A stretch of 64,000 bases of DNA from Harmothoe impar (taxonomy: Eukaryota > Annelida > Polychaeta > Phyllodocida > Polynoidae), in contig OX381710.1 of assembly GCA_947462335.1 (NCBI GenBank), positions 28,427,772-28,491,771 of the forward strand, in the 5' to 3' direction. Positions 23,696-36,312 of this stretch are shown in pieces. The notes under the pieces were generated by a model, which was not told the DNA's origin, did not search any database, and saw nothing but the letters and a program-made list of their open reading frames with translations. Every line of letters begins with the position of its first letter. Positions within the stretch are counted from its first letter, which is position 1. A program made the position numbers and the translations under genes.

Positions 23696-23955
23696 TTAAA
23701 CCCTCTAAGGGTTGCCTAGTGCTTTTAACGCAGTATGCCCTTGGTCGCCATGATGCCTGAAGGCAGCACCGGTGAGTAACTTGCCAGTGCTGAACATTTC
23801 CATCGGCAGTGCATTTTCTCATGGTGTACTGATGGACCCCGAAAGGTCTGTTTGTTGCGCCAATGCAGTACTGGGCAGAAATTCGCCGCAACTGAATTGC
23901 AGCATTATGAAATGAACATGAATGCATAAGGCATCATCCCGTCCTTAATTGGTTA
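23696..23955. mobile_element. Family A MITE-like element, copy 3
   Basis: It starts TTAAACCCTCTAAGGGTTGC and ends CCCGTCCTTAATTGGTTAA. The interior carries CCTTGGTCGCCATGATGCCT and CCAGTGCTG in the same order as copy 1. Confidence 0.7.
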
Positions 23956-23956
23956 A

Positions 23957-25784
23957 CCAAGCAGTAGCCGGTCCTTCTCTAACTCCACCCACACTACCTC
24001 GCCTGTAACTAGACCCACCACCTCCCGATCCCACTACACTATAAATCCGCGACAAATCTTGTTGGCCGAAGACATAATCTCCGCGGCCGACCGGGCGCGC
24101 TTCTCGACGCCGTAAATCGCCGAAAACTGCCGATCTCTTCCGGAGCTGACCGATGGCCGTAGGGAGGCTGCCCCGATAAGGGTGCGGAACCGACGCTTGA
24201 CCGGCGGAATGACCGTAATGACCGGGAGCCGGCTGACCGGCGCCGGGGGCATGGGGATTACACCCCCTCACTCCTCCCCTACCCCCTCTCATCCGCCCTA
24301 CTCTGCCCTGGAGTGGTAGCCTCGGCCAGAGCTCTAGGGACCCGCGCCGGGAATAATAAAGACGGGTTACTGGAGGTGTGGGGCAGGGGTGCGGAGAGGT
24401 GAGGGGGTTGGTGGGTGTAGCGGGTTTACAGGGCACCAGGAGGGAGGGGTGGGTACCAGGGTGCTGAGAAGTAAACCAGGCTGTCTGTTCACCACTAAGG
24501 CTACACACAGTGGGGTAGCAGGTTGGTGAGTGAAGGGTTAGACACGAGTGGTGTTGATGGTGGATGCTGCAGGGAGGCAAGTAACACCGCAGTCAGTCGT
24601 GATAAAAGGTCCCAGCGAGAGGAGATTGTTATTCAAAGGGGGAACTCAACGGGGGTTGTGGAATGAGCACCCATAGGGAGTGCTAAGTGACGCCCTGCCC
24701 TGGAGGAGGTGATGGGGACGCGGGGAAGGGAGAGGGAGGGGGTGAGGGGGTTCAAAGGTATGTGTACTATCGTGTTGGGCGCGTGATTACACACCACTCT
24801 ATCTGGGTGATTTATAGACTCTGATTCCATCCACCCCTCCCCATCACCGACCCACTCCAGTGCCACCACTACCACTACTACTACTACCCTTCCCGCCGAT
24901 TACCATTCCCATCAGCCGGCGAGACCCCGACTGAACACTCCTCCATCTCCAGGGACTCCTCGCTGCAAACCCCCAATCATATACTACTTAACGTCGCCCA
25001 CGGTACAAACCCACGATTATATGCTACTTACGCGGCAAATGGGGTTCCCGGCCTGGTTGCGGGAAGGGCAGCAAGGCGGGGCTGACCTATCGTGCCGTGG
25101 AGTTATGGGGGAGGTGGGGGCTATGGGGGTCGGGCGCTGCTCTACCCCCTGGAGGACGGGTATAGCAGGCTTAGTGAGCATCGACCAGATCTACTCAGTC
25201 CTCCAGAACATTATAACAGGTCACTACCATTCACTTATCGGGCAAATGACGGTAAACACTTGTAACCCTGCCTAGTGATTGCCCTTTTACCATGAGGGAT
25301 CGCTAGGCATTGCTTATGTTTATAAATATCCCTGAAGTATATGGAATAGGAACCTGATATACATTTAATACATGTGCATGGATTTATGGCCCTATAAGGC
25401 ATTAAAGTGGAGTTATAGACATATAAGCTGATAAACATGAGAGTGCAACCTTGAGTGATAGACCATACAAGGACAGAATATTATGGCCGTCTACATATTT
25501 TGTGTCTATTCTATATTTCGTGACTGTTTGCAATGTGAGACTTTCTACTGTCGTCCGTTAACTAGGTTTCTTCGAAATGTCTATATGTCTATGTAGGATT
25601 TCCTTATAGAAGTATTATTCTATGTAGGAAAAGTGCGTTAGAAATCACGAACTTTGCAAAGGTGATTTTCAGCTATTGACGTGTTTGCTAGTTGTTGAAA
25701 CGTACAGAAGTTGAACTTTCGAAAACCACACATTCCTGTCCCAGACATACAAGATAATGTCTCTGAACAACAAGACCTCCCAGT
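23957..25784. other. Non-coding stretch with CpG-rich core
   Basis: It contains the CpG-rich block annotated separately, G-rich DNA (GGGAGAGGGAGGGGGTGAGG) at 24720-24755 and GGGGGAGGTGGGGGC near 25105. A minus-strand frame of 211 codons (23945-24580) runs into a family A terminus and is Pro/Ser/His-rich, so it is not accepted as a gene. Confidence 0.5.
24034..24252 (-). other. CpG-rich block, possible exon or promoter
   Basis: Dense in CpG relative to its surroundings. On the minus strand a 72-codon frame has G/C at most third positions and a non-repetitive, Arg/Ala/Val-rich product, which is mildly coding-like. No domain is recognised, and no clear splice acceptor precedes it. On the plus strand TATAAAT at 24040-24046 could be a TATA box. 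Either reading is weak. Confidence 0.2.
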
Positions 25785-25905
25785 AAGCAAAAAAGTTATT
25801 CAACGTTATATAATGTTTCTCTTTGACCCCTTATGATAGCAAAGGCGTTATGCAACGTTAAAAATGTTATTTTGACGTAAAATAACGTATTTCTGTTAGG
25901 CGGGC
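25785..25905. repeat. AACGTT-type degenerate repeat
   Basis: TTATTCAACGTTATATAATG is followed by TTATGCAACGTTAAAAATG and then TTTTGACGTAAAATAACG, an imperfect tandem array of about 20-50 bp units. A related AACGTTAAATCAAC array lies at 52085. Such arrays are common relics in marine invertebrate genomes. Confidence 0.45.
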
Positions 25906-27910
25906 TGTGTATACTTCAAAATAGCAAATAATTTTATCAGAATCCTAGAGGATACTACAGAGAATACTCAATATATAAGACGCATATTGCAACAGTCTAC
26001 ACTATAGAAAGATGCGTTTAGAATTTTTTAAAACTTCTCTCGCTGCACGGCCCACACGATCTGTATAAGTAGCCTTAAAGACAATAACCCACAGCGCCAG
26101 ATGCATATTCAGAGTCATACCTCAGGGATATGGAAGCCAGATAACCTTTAGTCTGTTCTCCCATATTTCCGGTGGCCCTGGCCTACTTCCACTACCCTTA
26201 ATCAAACACAAGACCCTTATTGGATATGGCCAATGGGTGTGGCACCGACACACTGCCGTGTAGGAATAGGGGACAAAGGCCAAGAGGCCATAGCCTAACT
26301 TATGAGGTGGCCAACACCACTGGGGCAGTGTTATTGGTTATTGACCTGGGGATTCTATCAAGATAGAAGAGGAGACCACCTACACACCATGTGATATAGA
26401 CATTCCAGAATGGGTTTAGAGCAGTGTAAACACTGGGAATTGACAGAGCGGAGACTGCGTTTCATGGGGTATTCTCCAGAGCATAAAGTCATACAGTGAT
26501 GTGACTTTAAAAGCAACCTTCTCCCAAAACAAATTGAATGAGACACTTTCCCTAAAATGATCATTCCATGTTAACACCTTTCTTAAATTAATAAATCTAT
26601 GATGTACAAGTCGAGGTGCTTGTTATAGTTTTATCATGGTAGAGACTATATACTAGAGATCGTCGTGGATTTTAATCTTGATAGAGTGGGTTATGAACTT
26701 TATAGATACTACTGATGCTGCCATTCCTATCCCATTTTACTTATCCCTATTCCTGGGTATTGTACATGTAGTTTCATGATAACATAATTATAGGTAGGAC
26801 AAATCCCAAACAGTTAGTGACACGGTCACAATGTAGTAACCTACACGTATACAATGCTGCTTTACTAGGAGTCCTTCCTTCTCGGGACTATTCCAATACA
26901 TATCTAGAATTACAATGACACATGTACAACGATACATATAACAAACTATATATTATGATATATGGTTTCATTCTATGATGTATTGATACAGATACCCTTA
27001 GACGTAACCCTTAGAAATGATGTTTAGGCCTACACTCTGTATATCAATGAATGCTCATATATTTCATGTTTGATACAAATGTACATATATATATATATCA
27101 TCTTACATGTACATTCCCTGTTCCATAGAAATACCGCTCGATGGCACCTATCGGTAGAAGGTATAAGTGCCACGTGAACTGATAAGCATTTACTATCGGT
27201 GCAGAATCATTATCTTTAAGTAACAGTCGGATGGAACAGAGACATTGACGAATGGTGCGCCTGGGATGGGTCGTCCATCAATGTACAGGAAGCTGATAGG
27301 GTGGGAGGGTGAGAGGGTGGGGGTGTAGAAGGGGGGGGGGGTGATGGACGTGTGGATTTGGACTACCCAGAAGAACCCCCCTTTTACCCCCCCCCCCCCT
27401 CCCCTTTACTCCAACCCCATGAGTACCCACACCCAGTCGTTACTAAATCTCGGACAGATTCACGTAGATTGTTGATGCATAACCCAGAAATGATAAAACG
27501 CATACAGTACATAAGTAACATAACTATAGCGTAAGTTTCCTCCAGGCAGGGACGTTGGGAGTAGGAGGTGTAAGGGTTCTGGTAGGGGGAGAAGTGTTAG
27601 GAGGTGGGGGTGATTGGCCTGTCCTGGAGAGGCCCTCTTAGAGGGAGGATCTATTGGCGCCCTGTGCGGCTACGGGTGGCGTCCTGACTGATTTACTCCG
27701 ACGTGGTGATTGAACGCTGGCCGCTCCGTGTCGTGTCCTCCAGGAGCTACATGGGCAGTGGTTCACCCCTCAAGGCGCCCCTGGAACACACGTTTCTGTC
27801 TGCCCGCCACCCACCGTGTGGGCAAACTCCTCCACACTTCTTTTTTGTGCCGATTCCATTCTGGTTTAACCCCACTGGTGTGATATAGAAAGGCGATGCA
27901 CATATTTTAA
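25906..27910. other. Non-coding stretch
   Basis: It includes a short (AT)n at about 27085-27097, G and C runs of 10-13 bases at 27331-27400, and a CpG-rich patch at 27650-27740. No gene or repeat family was recognised. Confidence 0.5.
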
Positions 27911-28079
27911 ACTACGCTGTCAGAAGTAACTGTAACTGTACAGCGAGTTATACTGTATAACTACAGTATAAAAGGAGATTTCTTTGTGTTTCAAAACCCA
28001 AAATACCTCCTTTTATACTGTAGATCCACAGTACATGTATAACTCGCTGTGCATCTATAGTTACTTTTGACACTGTAGA
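27911..28079. mobile_element. Foldback MITE, 169 bp (family E)
   Basis: The outer end CTACGCTGTCAGAAGTAACT is mirrored at the right by AGTTACTTTTGACACTGTAG. Inside, CAGCGAGTTATAC and TACAGTATAAAAGGAG pair with their complements. The arms match at about 80-85% with one small indel, around a loop of about 20 bases. It is a single copy in this window. Confidence 0.75.
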
Positions 28080-28234
28080 ATGTACAGGGTAGATTCACCT
28101 GGAGTCTACCACAGATGTCCTCCTCAATCTTTAGTTATCCATGCATGATAAGCCCGCCATTTGTGTATAATAGTATATTTTAAGTTTTACTTTTACCAAC
28201 AAAAGATAATTAGAGAGCTTTTCATGCACTACAA

Positions 28235-29318
28235 CATATTCGAGGTGGACATCTTAAAGATGGTGTATCAGCTAGATATTTAGAGATTTTTTAGTTTTAT
28301 CATATTACTATTGTATATCCTATCCCATACATCTTCCCTAACTTTTAAAATGATTAACAGTGTCTTAGTCTATGAGATGAGCACATGCAGTGCAATATCT
28401 TTTACTGTAGGTCGACACTAAAACTGTCTATGTTGTGGTACTGCATGGCTCAGTGCTTTCTCTACCAGGCTAGTTACCCTTGTACTCACCTGGGGGAGTG
28501 ACTGAGTCAGTGAGGTGAATAAGCAACATTATTTTCTGTCTCAAATCATGCATTTATACACAAATATATTTAACATTGAGCACTGCATATCAGCTAAAAT
28601 AATAACAAAATCCTTGACATTAAAATTATATCCATTTTGAAGAAAAGATTTGGGAAGTCTATTAGCTGATACACCATCGTTAAGGTATGTGCAAAGACCT
28701 AGATAGATCTCTGGTATGTGACCCACTCTAGGTGAATTTACCTCTAGGGAAAGGATGCAGTATTGCCTGCACAATCGCGGCAATGGAGTATATGCCTGTG
28801 TGAAGTCAACACATATAAAGTTCTGATTTGTAGGATCAGTACAGACCTATGGTAGTATTAGAAAATGCAGATTCCCTACATCTTTGGAGCTCTAAGGGAC
28901 CAACTGATCCTTCAACAGGGGTAAGTTACTTTCTACTCCAAAGAAGTTGTTAACTGTCCAAAAGGTTTGTTTTAGAGGTAGTTCGTTGGGGAGTTGGTTC
29001 GGCCCATTGGGCTCTCCTATATTCAAATATCTGGTCGTATTTATAACGACGTCGGCTATCGTTTCTGAGCATGCACGAAATCTTTCTTGCGTCATGAACC
29101 ACTGGTGCAGCTATCTCTGAGTCTATAGGGTGTTTACCTCTAGATTGAAATAATATGTCTACAACAGTGTGAGACCTATCCCTAGAAAGGGATACATGTT
29201 TGTGACACAATGCAAAAAACTACATATTGATATCTGCTTTAGATCCAGAGTTATTGAGCAGAATGTGTGCTAGAGTCTGGGTTATTTTGGGGTAAACTGG
29301 TCATATTCGAGGTGGACA
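28235..29318. other. 1.05-kb segment between 17-bp direct repeats
   Basis: CATATTCGAGGTGGACA is present exactly at 28235-28251 and 29302-29318. A perfect 17-bp repeat is far beyond chance and of the length produced by LINE-type target duplication, so the DNA between may be an old insertion. The minus strand has three overlapping frames of 67-86 codons (28541-29210) with no family I recognise, and there is no poly-A tail. An inverted pair, ATGGTGTATCAGCTA / TAGCTGATACACCAT, lies at about 28260 and 28664. Confidence 0.4.
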
Positions 29319-30151
29319 GGGCAGAGAAAGGTGGTCACTGCTGACAGTAGCTGGGGTGTTTACCAGTAGACCTACAGTAGCACTAGGGACTGGGAACAGG
29401 GCAATTTCTCTACTCCACTTGGTGCACATCAATGGTCAATTATGTCTACAATAATGGATATATAATAGAAATTCCAAAAGGATATTAAAACCATGACATC
29501 ACACAATAGGTCAATAGATTTCGTTTGGTATTTGTGGACTTTATAAATATTCTGTTACCTCCTACATTCAGGGAACTCATTATGTAGCCAGGGATATGCC
29601 CTAATACAAGCTAATATCCGGTTGTAACCACTGGAAATACAATCTAACATGCAATAACTTTTTAAGAACAAATAAGTTGCCCTTTAAATTGTGCCTAACT
29701 CTGTTATGATCATCTGGATCTTTCATGCTGATCTGAGCTGCTTAATCATAATTCTCATGAGCTGATACACTTAGGAATAAGATAGAAAAGTGGAGCTAAC
29801 ACCCAGATGTAGGGCAATGTCTCCCCTACACCCTCAGGGTATCAGCATAATCTTAAAGCCATAAGGCACGGATTTAGGAATAACAGAAGTCTGTCCAACT
29901 CACAGGCTCCACAAATAAGCCCACTCAGTGCAGTGGGTGCTGTGGGAGAGATTATCCTCAGAATAATGATATTTTGCCTTAAAAGGTTGCATTATCGAGG
30001 TAGCCCCATGAATGATCTGGTAGCCCAAAGCCTTGGCTTTCATGAGGTGTCATAATATTTCTGAAAATCTGTTTATTTCCTATAAAAAATGTGAATATAC
30101 TGAAGTGGAGTAGAGAAACAGCAGTTTTCGCGGCCCCAGTACCACGGGTAA
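29319..30151. other. AT-rich non-coding stretch
   Basis: Nothing was recognised. Confidence 0.45.
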
Positions 30152-31179
30152 ACAACCTAGAGTCTATGAATCATAGAACCTGCACCCTATATGTCTGCAC
30201 TTGCATATATGCGAACATGATTACCTATGTGACACCTATTATATCGAATCCCTGTCTACCCCTTAAGGGGACGCCATATGTAGCCACACCGTGGAGGACT
30301 GGAGGTCTTAACTACACCATCCAGGGCAGCATCAATCACGCCGAGTAACCAGCGACCGTCAGATCGGTGTACTTCTTGACGTCGCACACGTCAGGGTAAA
30401 ACGTCACCTCACGTCACTCGAGCTGATGTATTAAGGTAGGGTCATTTACATCATTGGCCAACTTGCCAATATGTACGGGTCACTCCCCAGTGTATTAGCG
30501 CCAATTTGTGCCTAGCTTGCGCCCGCAACTTCCTGGGTATTCGCGCATAATTTGTAAGTAAATAGTTCTGACATAGTTTCACTGTGGTTTCCGGTTCCTC
30601 TTGCGAGTTGTTTGAGTGTTTTACCGGGGAGACGGAGGTCACTGCAAATGTGTTAAGACCAGAGACAACCTAGAGTCTATGAATCATAGAACCTGCACCC
30701 TATATGTCTGCACTTGCATATATGCGAACATGATTACCTATGTGACACCTATTATATCGAATCCCTGTCTACCCCTTAAGGGGACGCCATATGTAGCCAC
30801 ACCGTGGAGGACTGGAGGTCTTAACTACACCATCCAGGGCAGCATCAATCACGCCGAGTAACCAGCGACCGTCAGATCGGTGTACTTCTTGACGTCGCAC
30901 ACGTCAGGGTAAAACGTCACCTCACGTCACGCGAGCTGATGTATTAAGGTAGGGTCATTTACATCATTGGCCAACTTGCCAATATGTACGGGTCACTCCC
31001 CAGTGTATTAGCGCCAATTTGTGCCTAGCTTGCGCCCGCAACTTCCTGGGTATTCGCGCATAATTTGTAAGTAAATAGTTCTGACATAGTTTCACTGTGG
31101 TTTCCGGTTCCTCTTGCGAGTTGTTTGAGTGTTTTACCGGGGAGACGGAGGTCACTGCAAATGTGTTAAGACCAGAGAC
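30152..31179. repeat. Near-perfect 513-bp tandem duplication
   Basis: The unit 30152-30664 is repeated directly at 30665-31177 with a single difference seen (CACTCGAG at about 30417 against CACGCGAG at about 30930). The break point has 2-3 bases of microhomology. Each unit holds a cluster of ACGTCA-type motifs (GACGTCG, ACACGTCAG, ACGTCACCTCACGTCAC), resembling CRE half-sites. No LTR hallmarks (TG...CA ends, primer-binding site) are seen. It is either a very recent duplication or an assembly artefact. Confidence 0.9.
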
Positions 31180-34100
31180 TGTTGGTTTTAGAATCTGATT
31201 TTAAAAACTTCCAAATTACACTGCACGTGCACAATACACCTGGCGTAAGATGCACATAAAATGGAGTCCGGAAAGTGGGACTGGGGAAAGGAACACACGA
31301 CGTGTTTTCTATTTCTGAAGACCCCCTTTTTCACCAAGAGGTTATCTTCCTTTATATTGAAGTGACGTTTCGCAACTTTTTGTGAGCAGGACGGCAGCAG
31401 GTCTCGTGTTCTCACGCGAGAGAACATGTGACTGAGATCAATAGAGTAGCGCCTTCTGGTGTCCGGCGGGTGTGGCGTGCACGCGGAGGGAGGTGGTGCA
31501 GCTAGGGTAGGTTCACTTAGAGTCAGACACAGGCCGTGAGACTGGCACTTAGTTTTGTGCTTATTCGAGCATGTTAAGCTCGCTCTTTATTTGTGAATAA
31601 TGGTAAAGTTTCAATGTTATCCTCTCCAAAAAACACCACCCAAAAACACACTAGAAGTCGTATAGTACAACCTCCACTTTCACTGTCCGTCTCAGGGTAG
31701 ATGTCCGACTCATGGTGAATATACCCTACATATGTCGTAGTGGGGGAGTCGTATATAATGGCAAAGATTGATGTTAAAGCATGGAGAGGCTTAAATTGAA
31801 GAGACATACACTCAGGTCATTTTACTGGTTCACAGGCAATGCTAAGCTGGTCAATACAGGCGTAATTATACCTGCCCGGATTTTGTAGTGAGGGCTGCAG
31901 GCGATCGGGGGGGGGGGGGGCTATGGTCCATACAGTGGTATGTAGTATAGTAAACATGTCTGGTTAGTGAGTGGGTAAGGGGACGGGGATTGGGGATGGA
32001 GGGGGGTTGGACCCTGGAGCTATATCACTCACCCTTTGTCAGAGGCTGATGGTGGGGAGGTGACGGCGTAGACAGGTCAGGAGGGTGGTGGGTCCCATGC
32101 CCGAGGGCAACCCTGAGCTGCTCACTTGAGACAGAGCTGCTCTGTTCAAGGAGCAAGGACATGTCACGCACGGGATGAAAGATCACTGCTCGAGAATGGG
32201 ACTTGGTATTTTCCGGGATATGTGCGTGAGGATGAAACAAAGAGTAGGCTCTCTCTTTTCTGATAGATTTTCAAAACACCCTTGTACTAGATAACAGTGC
32301 AAACGATGATGCTTTATCAGCGGCCCGATCAGAAAGTGTTAAACAAAATAAGGAAAGTTTGACATTTAATAGGTATTAGTTTTTCACTAAAATCATGTCC
32401 ACTATTTTGGGTGAAGTTTCTATGATGCAGTACATGTATTCAAAAGATATTGGAAGTTCATTGTCCGACTCTCTGAAATTACTCTGACCTTTTCCAATAA
32501 TTATTCATCCCGTCATGGGAATTGAACAGGATTCAAAAACAACAAGACATCCCATGTGCTGTCATTTCTTGCTGTATTTTTCCCATATGGACCAGCTGCT
32601 GTTTGGTTGAATACAATATGGAGTCCCTCTTCATTGCGGCCTTTGAAAATAATATCTGATGGCCTTTACCGATCGTTGCTTTACTTAATGCCCCTCGTCT
32701 GTAATTATAATATTCACTGTGGGGAGTCTGCTGACTATCCTTCAAAACACAAATCTCAGAGAACCATTGCTCTCATCATCTCAGAATCAGCAGTCCCTGC
32801 CCAACCTCGCCACCAACAGAAGCTTCACTACCCCCGACCCCTTCCCTCACTCACACAGCACAATCTGCTCGTTCCCTCTCCCCGAACCGACACTCTCCAA
32901 TCGCCTAAATAATACTCCTGCTACTGCATATAGAAAACTGACTCTCTGTTGGGAGAGTGAACTGAGCGCTGCCGTCGTCGGCCGCCGCTAGGGGGTCGGA
33001 CGTCTTCATGCCGACACACCAGAGGGCGCGGCGGCCAATCTGCGCGTGCGCATCGACAAGCGGAGTTGAGTGATGAGCCCTAATGGAGCGTAATGCCACG
33101 ACCCCGCCCTCCCCTCTCCCTCCCCTCCCCCTACCACCCTTCCCCCCTCCACCCACCCCTCCAGGCTCAGCCCCTGCCTCTTGATCCTCGCCCCGGATGC
33201 TTGATCCCATCGGGCACCGCGCGCCACCTCCAGGCTTGATTGACAGGTCAGGTCCGGATGTGACGTCACGACGCAGACCCAATCGTCAGTGTCTGGCGGC
33301 TGATAGGGTGGGTAAGTGGGGGCAGGGTGTTTAGAATGCCGTCTGGGCGGCTGGAAAAGGGCCTGCATGGCTCCACTGGTCTGCTACTGATGTGGACACA
33401 GCTACAGGGCCTGCCAGAGGAAAGGCAATGCTGCTTCTGCACGAGGGGCCATACTGGTTACTGTTCTCTGCCTTTACCACATAATATTGCTCTTTCTTTC
33501 TACTCTCCACCTCTTATGTATACTTACTCTAAGTACCCCCTGATTGGGCCTTGAATTATTACCTTCTTACTAACTTCCTCGCACTTATTTTATGATTTTC
33601 ATAATGTGTTGTTTGTTACGCAACTATGCACTTATGGTCACTCACAGGGGTACGACATGTTGTCTTCACGACATAGTGTCTGAGGAAACATATTGTGTAT
33701 ATTGATGGATGCTTAAGAGTTGCATCCTTTGTTGTTCTGATATACCAGCTGATAAACAAAGAGGCACCACGGCTTCCCACGCATGCTCCGGCGGAAGTAG
33801 CATGGGGGAGGACATCCGTTTGGGGATCGCTTGCTGACTTGTACTGATGGCTGACGGTACCCCAATCACCGACATATCTTTGTCGTTGGTTTTGTTTGAA
33901 GTGGAGATTCAACACACACTTATCTACAGCGGACATGTTTGGGTCCGTTTCGGTTGTTGACTAGGATCGATGGACGACTTCCGGTGCGCATGCGTTTGAT
34001 GTAGCAGGTGAATCTGTTACTGGAGGATGCACAATGGGGGCTCGGTTTACTTGTAATAGAGGAGAGGAGGGGTCCTAGGAAAATATATAGCTCTGTGCCA

Positions 34101-34564
34101 ATTAATTCCCATGTGTTCACTTAGAACTTGGAACCATAACACCCTTAACACCCGACCCATCATCTTATCCCTCCCTATAAGCAGTTATGCGTACCATCTA
34201 TTGGTACGTTGCATGTAAGTAGTGAAAAGGGGACCCAACAACGTATTGTCATGTAACTCGTGTTTAATTCATGGACCTTTCAATAGGTTGGGGCAAGGAT
34301 ATGTAATATTAGGGTCCCTCATTATTGTGGGAAAGATAATTTCGGAAGATAAAGACTACATCACGTGTTCGCAGATATTAAATTCAGTTAAAAGATTCGG
34401 ATTATTTGTCTTTTGTCTGGCTCGCGTACTAATTCAGCTTAAATTGGTAAAAAAAATTCCCCCCTCCTCCATTTGCTATAGTACCACTGTTTCTACATTC
34501 AATAACTTCTGTTATTCCAATGGCCGTCATTACCTGTATAGGTCATAAGGTGCCCCTACTCGCC
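31180..34564. other. Non-coding stretch with one CpG-rich patch
   Basis: It contains a 14-base G run at 31907-31920, C-rich DNA at 33095-33170 (TCCCTCCCCTCCCCC-like), and the motif cluster near 33.0 kb listed separately. Open frames on both strands are low complexity in the C-rich part. Confidence 0.5.
32985..33060. promoter_or_regulatory. CpG-rich patch with NRF1-like and CTCF-like motifs
   Basis: TGCGCGTGCGCA (about 33040-33051) fits the palindromic NRF1 consensus YGCGCRTGCGCR. ACACCAGAGGGCGC just upstream matches the CTCF core with one mismatch, and GCCGCTAGGGGGTC at about 32985 is a weaker CTCF-like match. This combination is typical of CpG-type promoters, but no transcript is visible from sequence. 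Confidence 0.35.
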
Positions 34565-34808
34565 CACACAGAGAGAAGAAGTAGAATCACTGTCAAATGG
34601 GAGTCCAGCCCCGATCCCTGAGGTAACTCTCCCAACAACCCTAAAATGACTCCCAATCATTAGGGAGTCTTAGAACAGAGTCATTATAGAGTCATTATAG
34701 AGTTATTTTAGAGTCCTGCTAATGTTAAGGAGTCACGTTAGAGTCCTTGGGAGAGTTACCTCAGTGATCAAGTCGGGAGTCACAGTGATTCTACTTCTTT
34801 TCTGTGTG
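34565..34808. mobile_element. Family D MITE, subtype 2, copy 1
   Basis: The ends CACACAGAGAGAAGAAGTAG and inverted CTACTTCTTTTCTGTGTG, with TAGAATCACTGT and its complement just inside and GAGGTAACTCTCCC / GGGAGAGTTACCTC further in. The interior is a series of GAGTC units, including GAGTCATTATAGAGTCATTA. It is about 244 bp and is the same subtype as 57084-57326. Confidence 0.85.
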
Positions 34809-36312
34809 CAGGATCAAAATCCATATGACACCTTACACCCTCGGGTGCGAAACAACTCCCAATAATAGTATACCAGCAGGCGTGGTCATGATTTTGAGTG
34901 AAAAGGGTATTTTTCAGGCCCCAGCTCTTCTATGAGCATGATTTCTCAGTGGGCACCCCCACCGTATCATGGGTGTAATATTTAGGGCTGGGTATAGCTG
35001 TCCGGAGATGCCAGTTACTGGGTGGGGGCTATTATAGATTAGGTAAGGCATGAGGGTGGTAAAGCACTACACTTCCTCTGACTTCCGCTCTTTGTTACTG
35101 TTGTGGCTATATCAAACGAACTCAAACCTTAGTTATAACTTTAACTTCAGTATTGTTGAGAGAGAACTGAGACTTTCACTGTTATACCTAGCGTATGCTT
35201 GAGTGTATACCTTTATGCAGTTCTTTATAGAGATGTTTTGGAGTTTTTAAATCGGACCGAAAATAAGATTATTTAGAAAGAAAACGAAAGACAAGGAACA
35301 GCCATATTACTCTGTTTGTTTTTTTTGGAAATGGTTAACTCTCATTGCAAACAGAGTATAGTGGCTATATCAATGGGGTATAGGAGTCTCCAAACTTTTT
35401 TAAGCATGACCTTGAATAAGTGCCTGTCTTGTAACTATATAAGTGCCGGGGTAACAGACCTGATAACACCCCGGCACATTATCATATGGATGGGGAGAAA
35501 TGTATGTTTACAAATGGTGGACTAGTTATAGCCAAATTATTTTATTTGTGTATTACAGATTTATAGGATAACCTAGGTATACTAAAACAACATTCATTTA
35601 GCTCCAAATGCAAATCATTAGGAGAATAATTACAATGTGATGGGGTTGATGCTGGGTTGGCAACAAACAAAGCACCAGATATCTGGGTTGTCGTGGTTTA
35701 ACAGTGTGAAATTTCAGTAAAACTGTCAGCAAACCGATACAGATCACAAGAAGTTGATCTGAAAGCGCTCCATGGGTTTGTTTCGAGACCGTCAATTGAA
35801 CCCTGAGCAATTGGATCATGTTTCCAATCAGGACATGCAGACACCTGTTGTGTCCATAACTGTTTGAGGGTTTTATGTACAAACGCTTTTGGAATAATAA
35901 TAGTAAATAACACTTGTTAATGGATTATAAGAAAGTGTGATGAAAAATACATATTGATATAGTTTAATGAATTAATTCTGTTCAGCCATATGGTTGTTTT
36001 CATAGCTATTTCATGCACCAAAGTCGCTCCCCACCCTGGGCTTACACCCCGAACCCAACATCTCACCCTTTGACAGCAGTCAACCCACAACCTCACAATA
36101 CTGAAAAAGGCGCAACCAGAAATATCCACCACGCGCCAAACTCCCTGGAAAAAAACACATGGAGGAAAACTGGCGCCAGACTGTTGGCAAGTTGACATAT
36201 TGTGCGTGTCGTTGGCATTGCTGATTTGTCATATTCCTCCCTTACAAGACTGATTATGATGCATGCCGACAGGAGCTGGCTAATGCTACCCCCTAACAGG
36301 TCTATTTAAGAC
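34809..36312. other. Non-coding stretch with two hairpins
   Basis: A hairpin at 35301-35368 pairs AGCCATATTACTCTGTTTG with CAAACAGAGTATAGTGGCT. A second at 35443-35476 has a perfect GC-rich stem (GTGCCGGGGT / ACCCCGGCAC) around 14 bases. GGCGCCAGAC occurs at 36172-36181. No gene was recognised. Confidence 0.5.
35443..35476. repeat. GC-rich hairpin
   Basis: A perfect 10-bp stem, GTGCCGGGGT with ACCCCGGCAC, around a 14-base loop. It stands out in AT-rich surroundings. The function is unknown. Confidence 0.6.

Noticed and set aside
23945..24580. Longest open frame, 211 codons on the minus strand
   Set aside because: The product is Pro/Ser/His/Gly-rich and its end runs into a family A element terminus. 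No domain is seen; this is chance openness in GC-rich DNA.
30091..30861. Two identical 75-codon frames in the duplication as a duplicated gene
   Set aside because: Identity comes from the DNA-level duplication; the frame's start differs by copy and the product is unremarkable.
30152..31179. The two 513-bp units as a pair of LTRs
   Set aside because: The units abut directly with nothing between, lack TG...CA ends and have no primer-binding site or polypurine tract.
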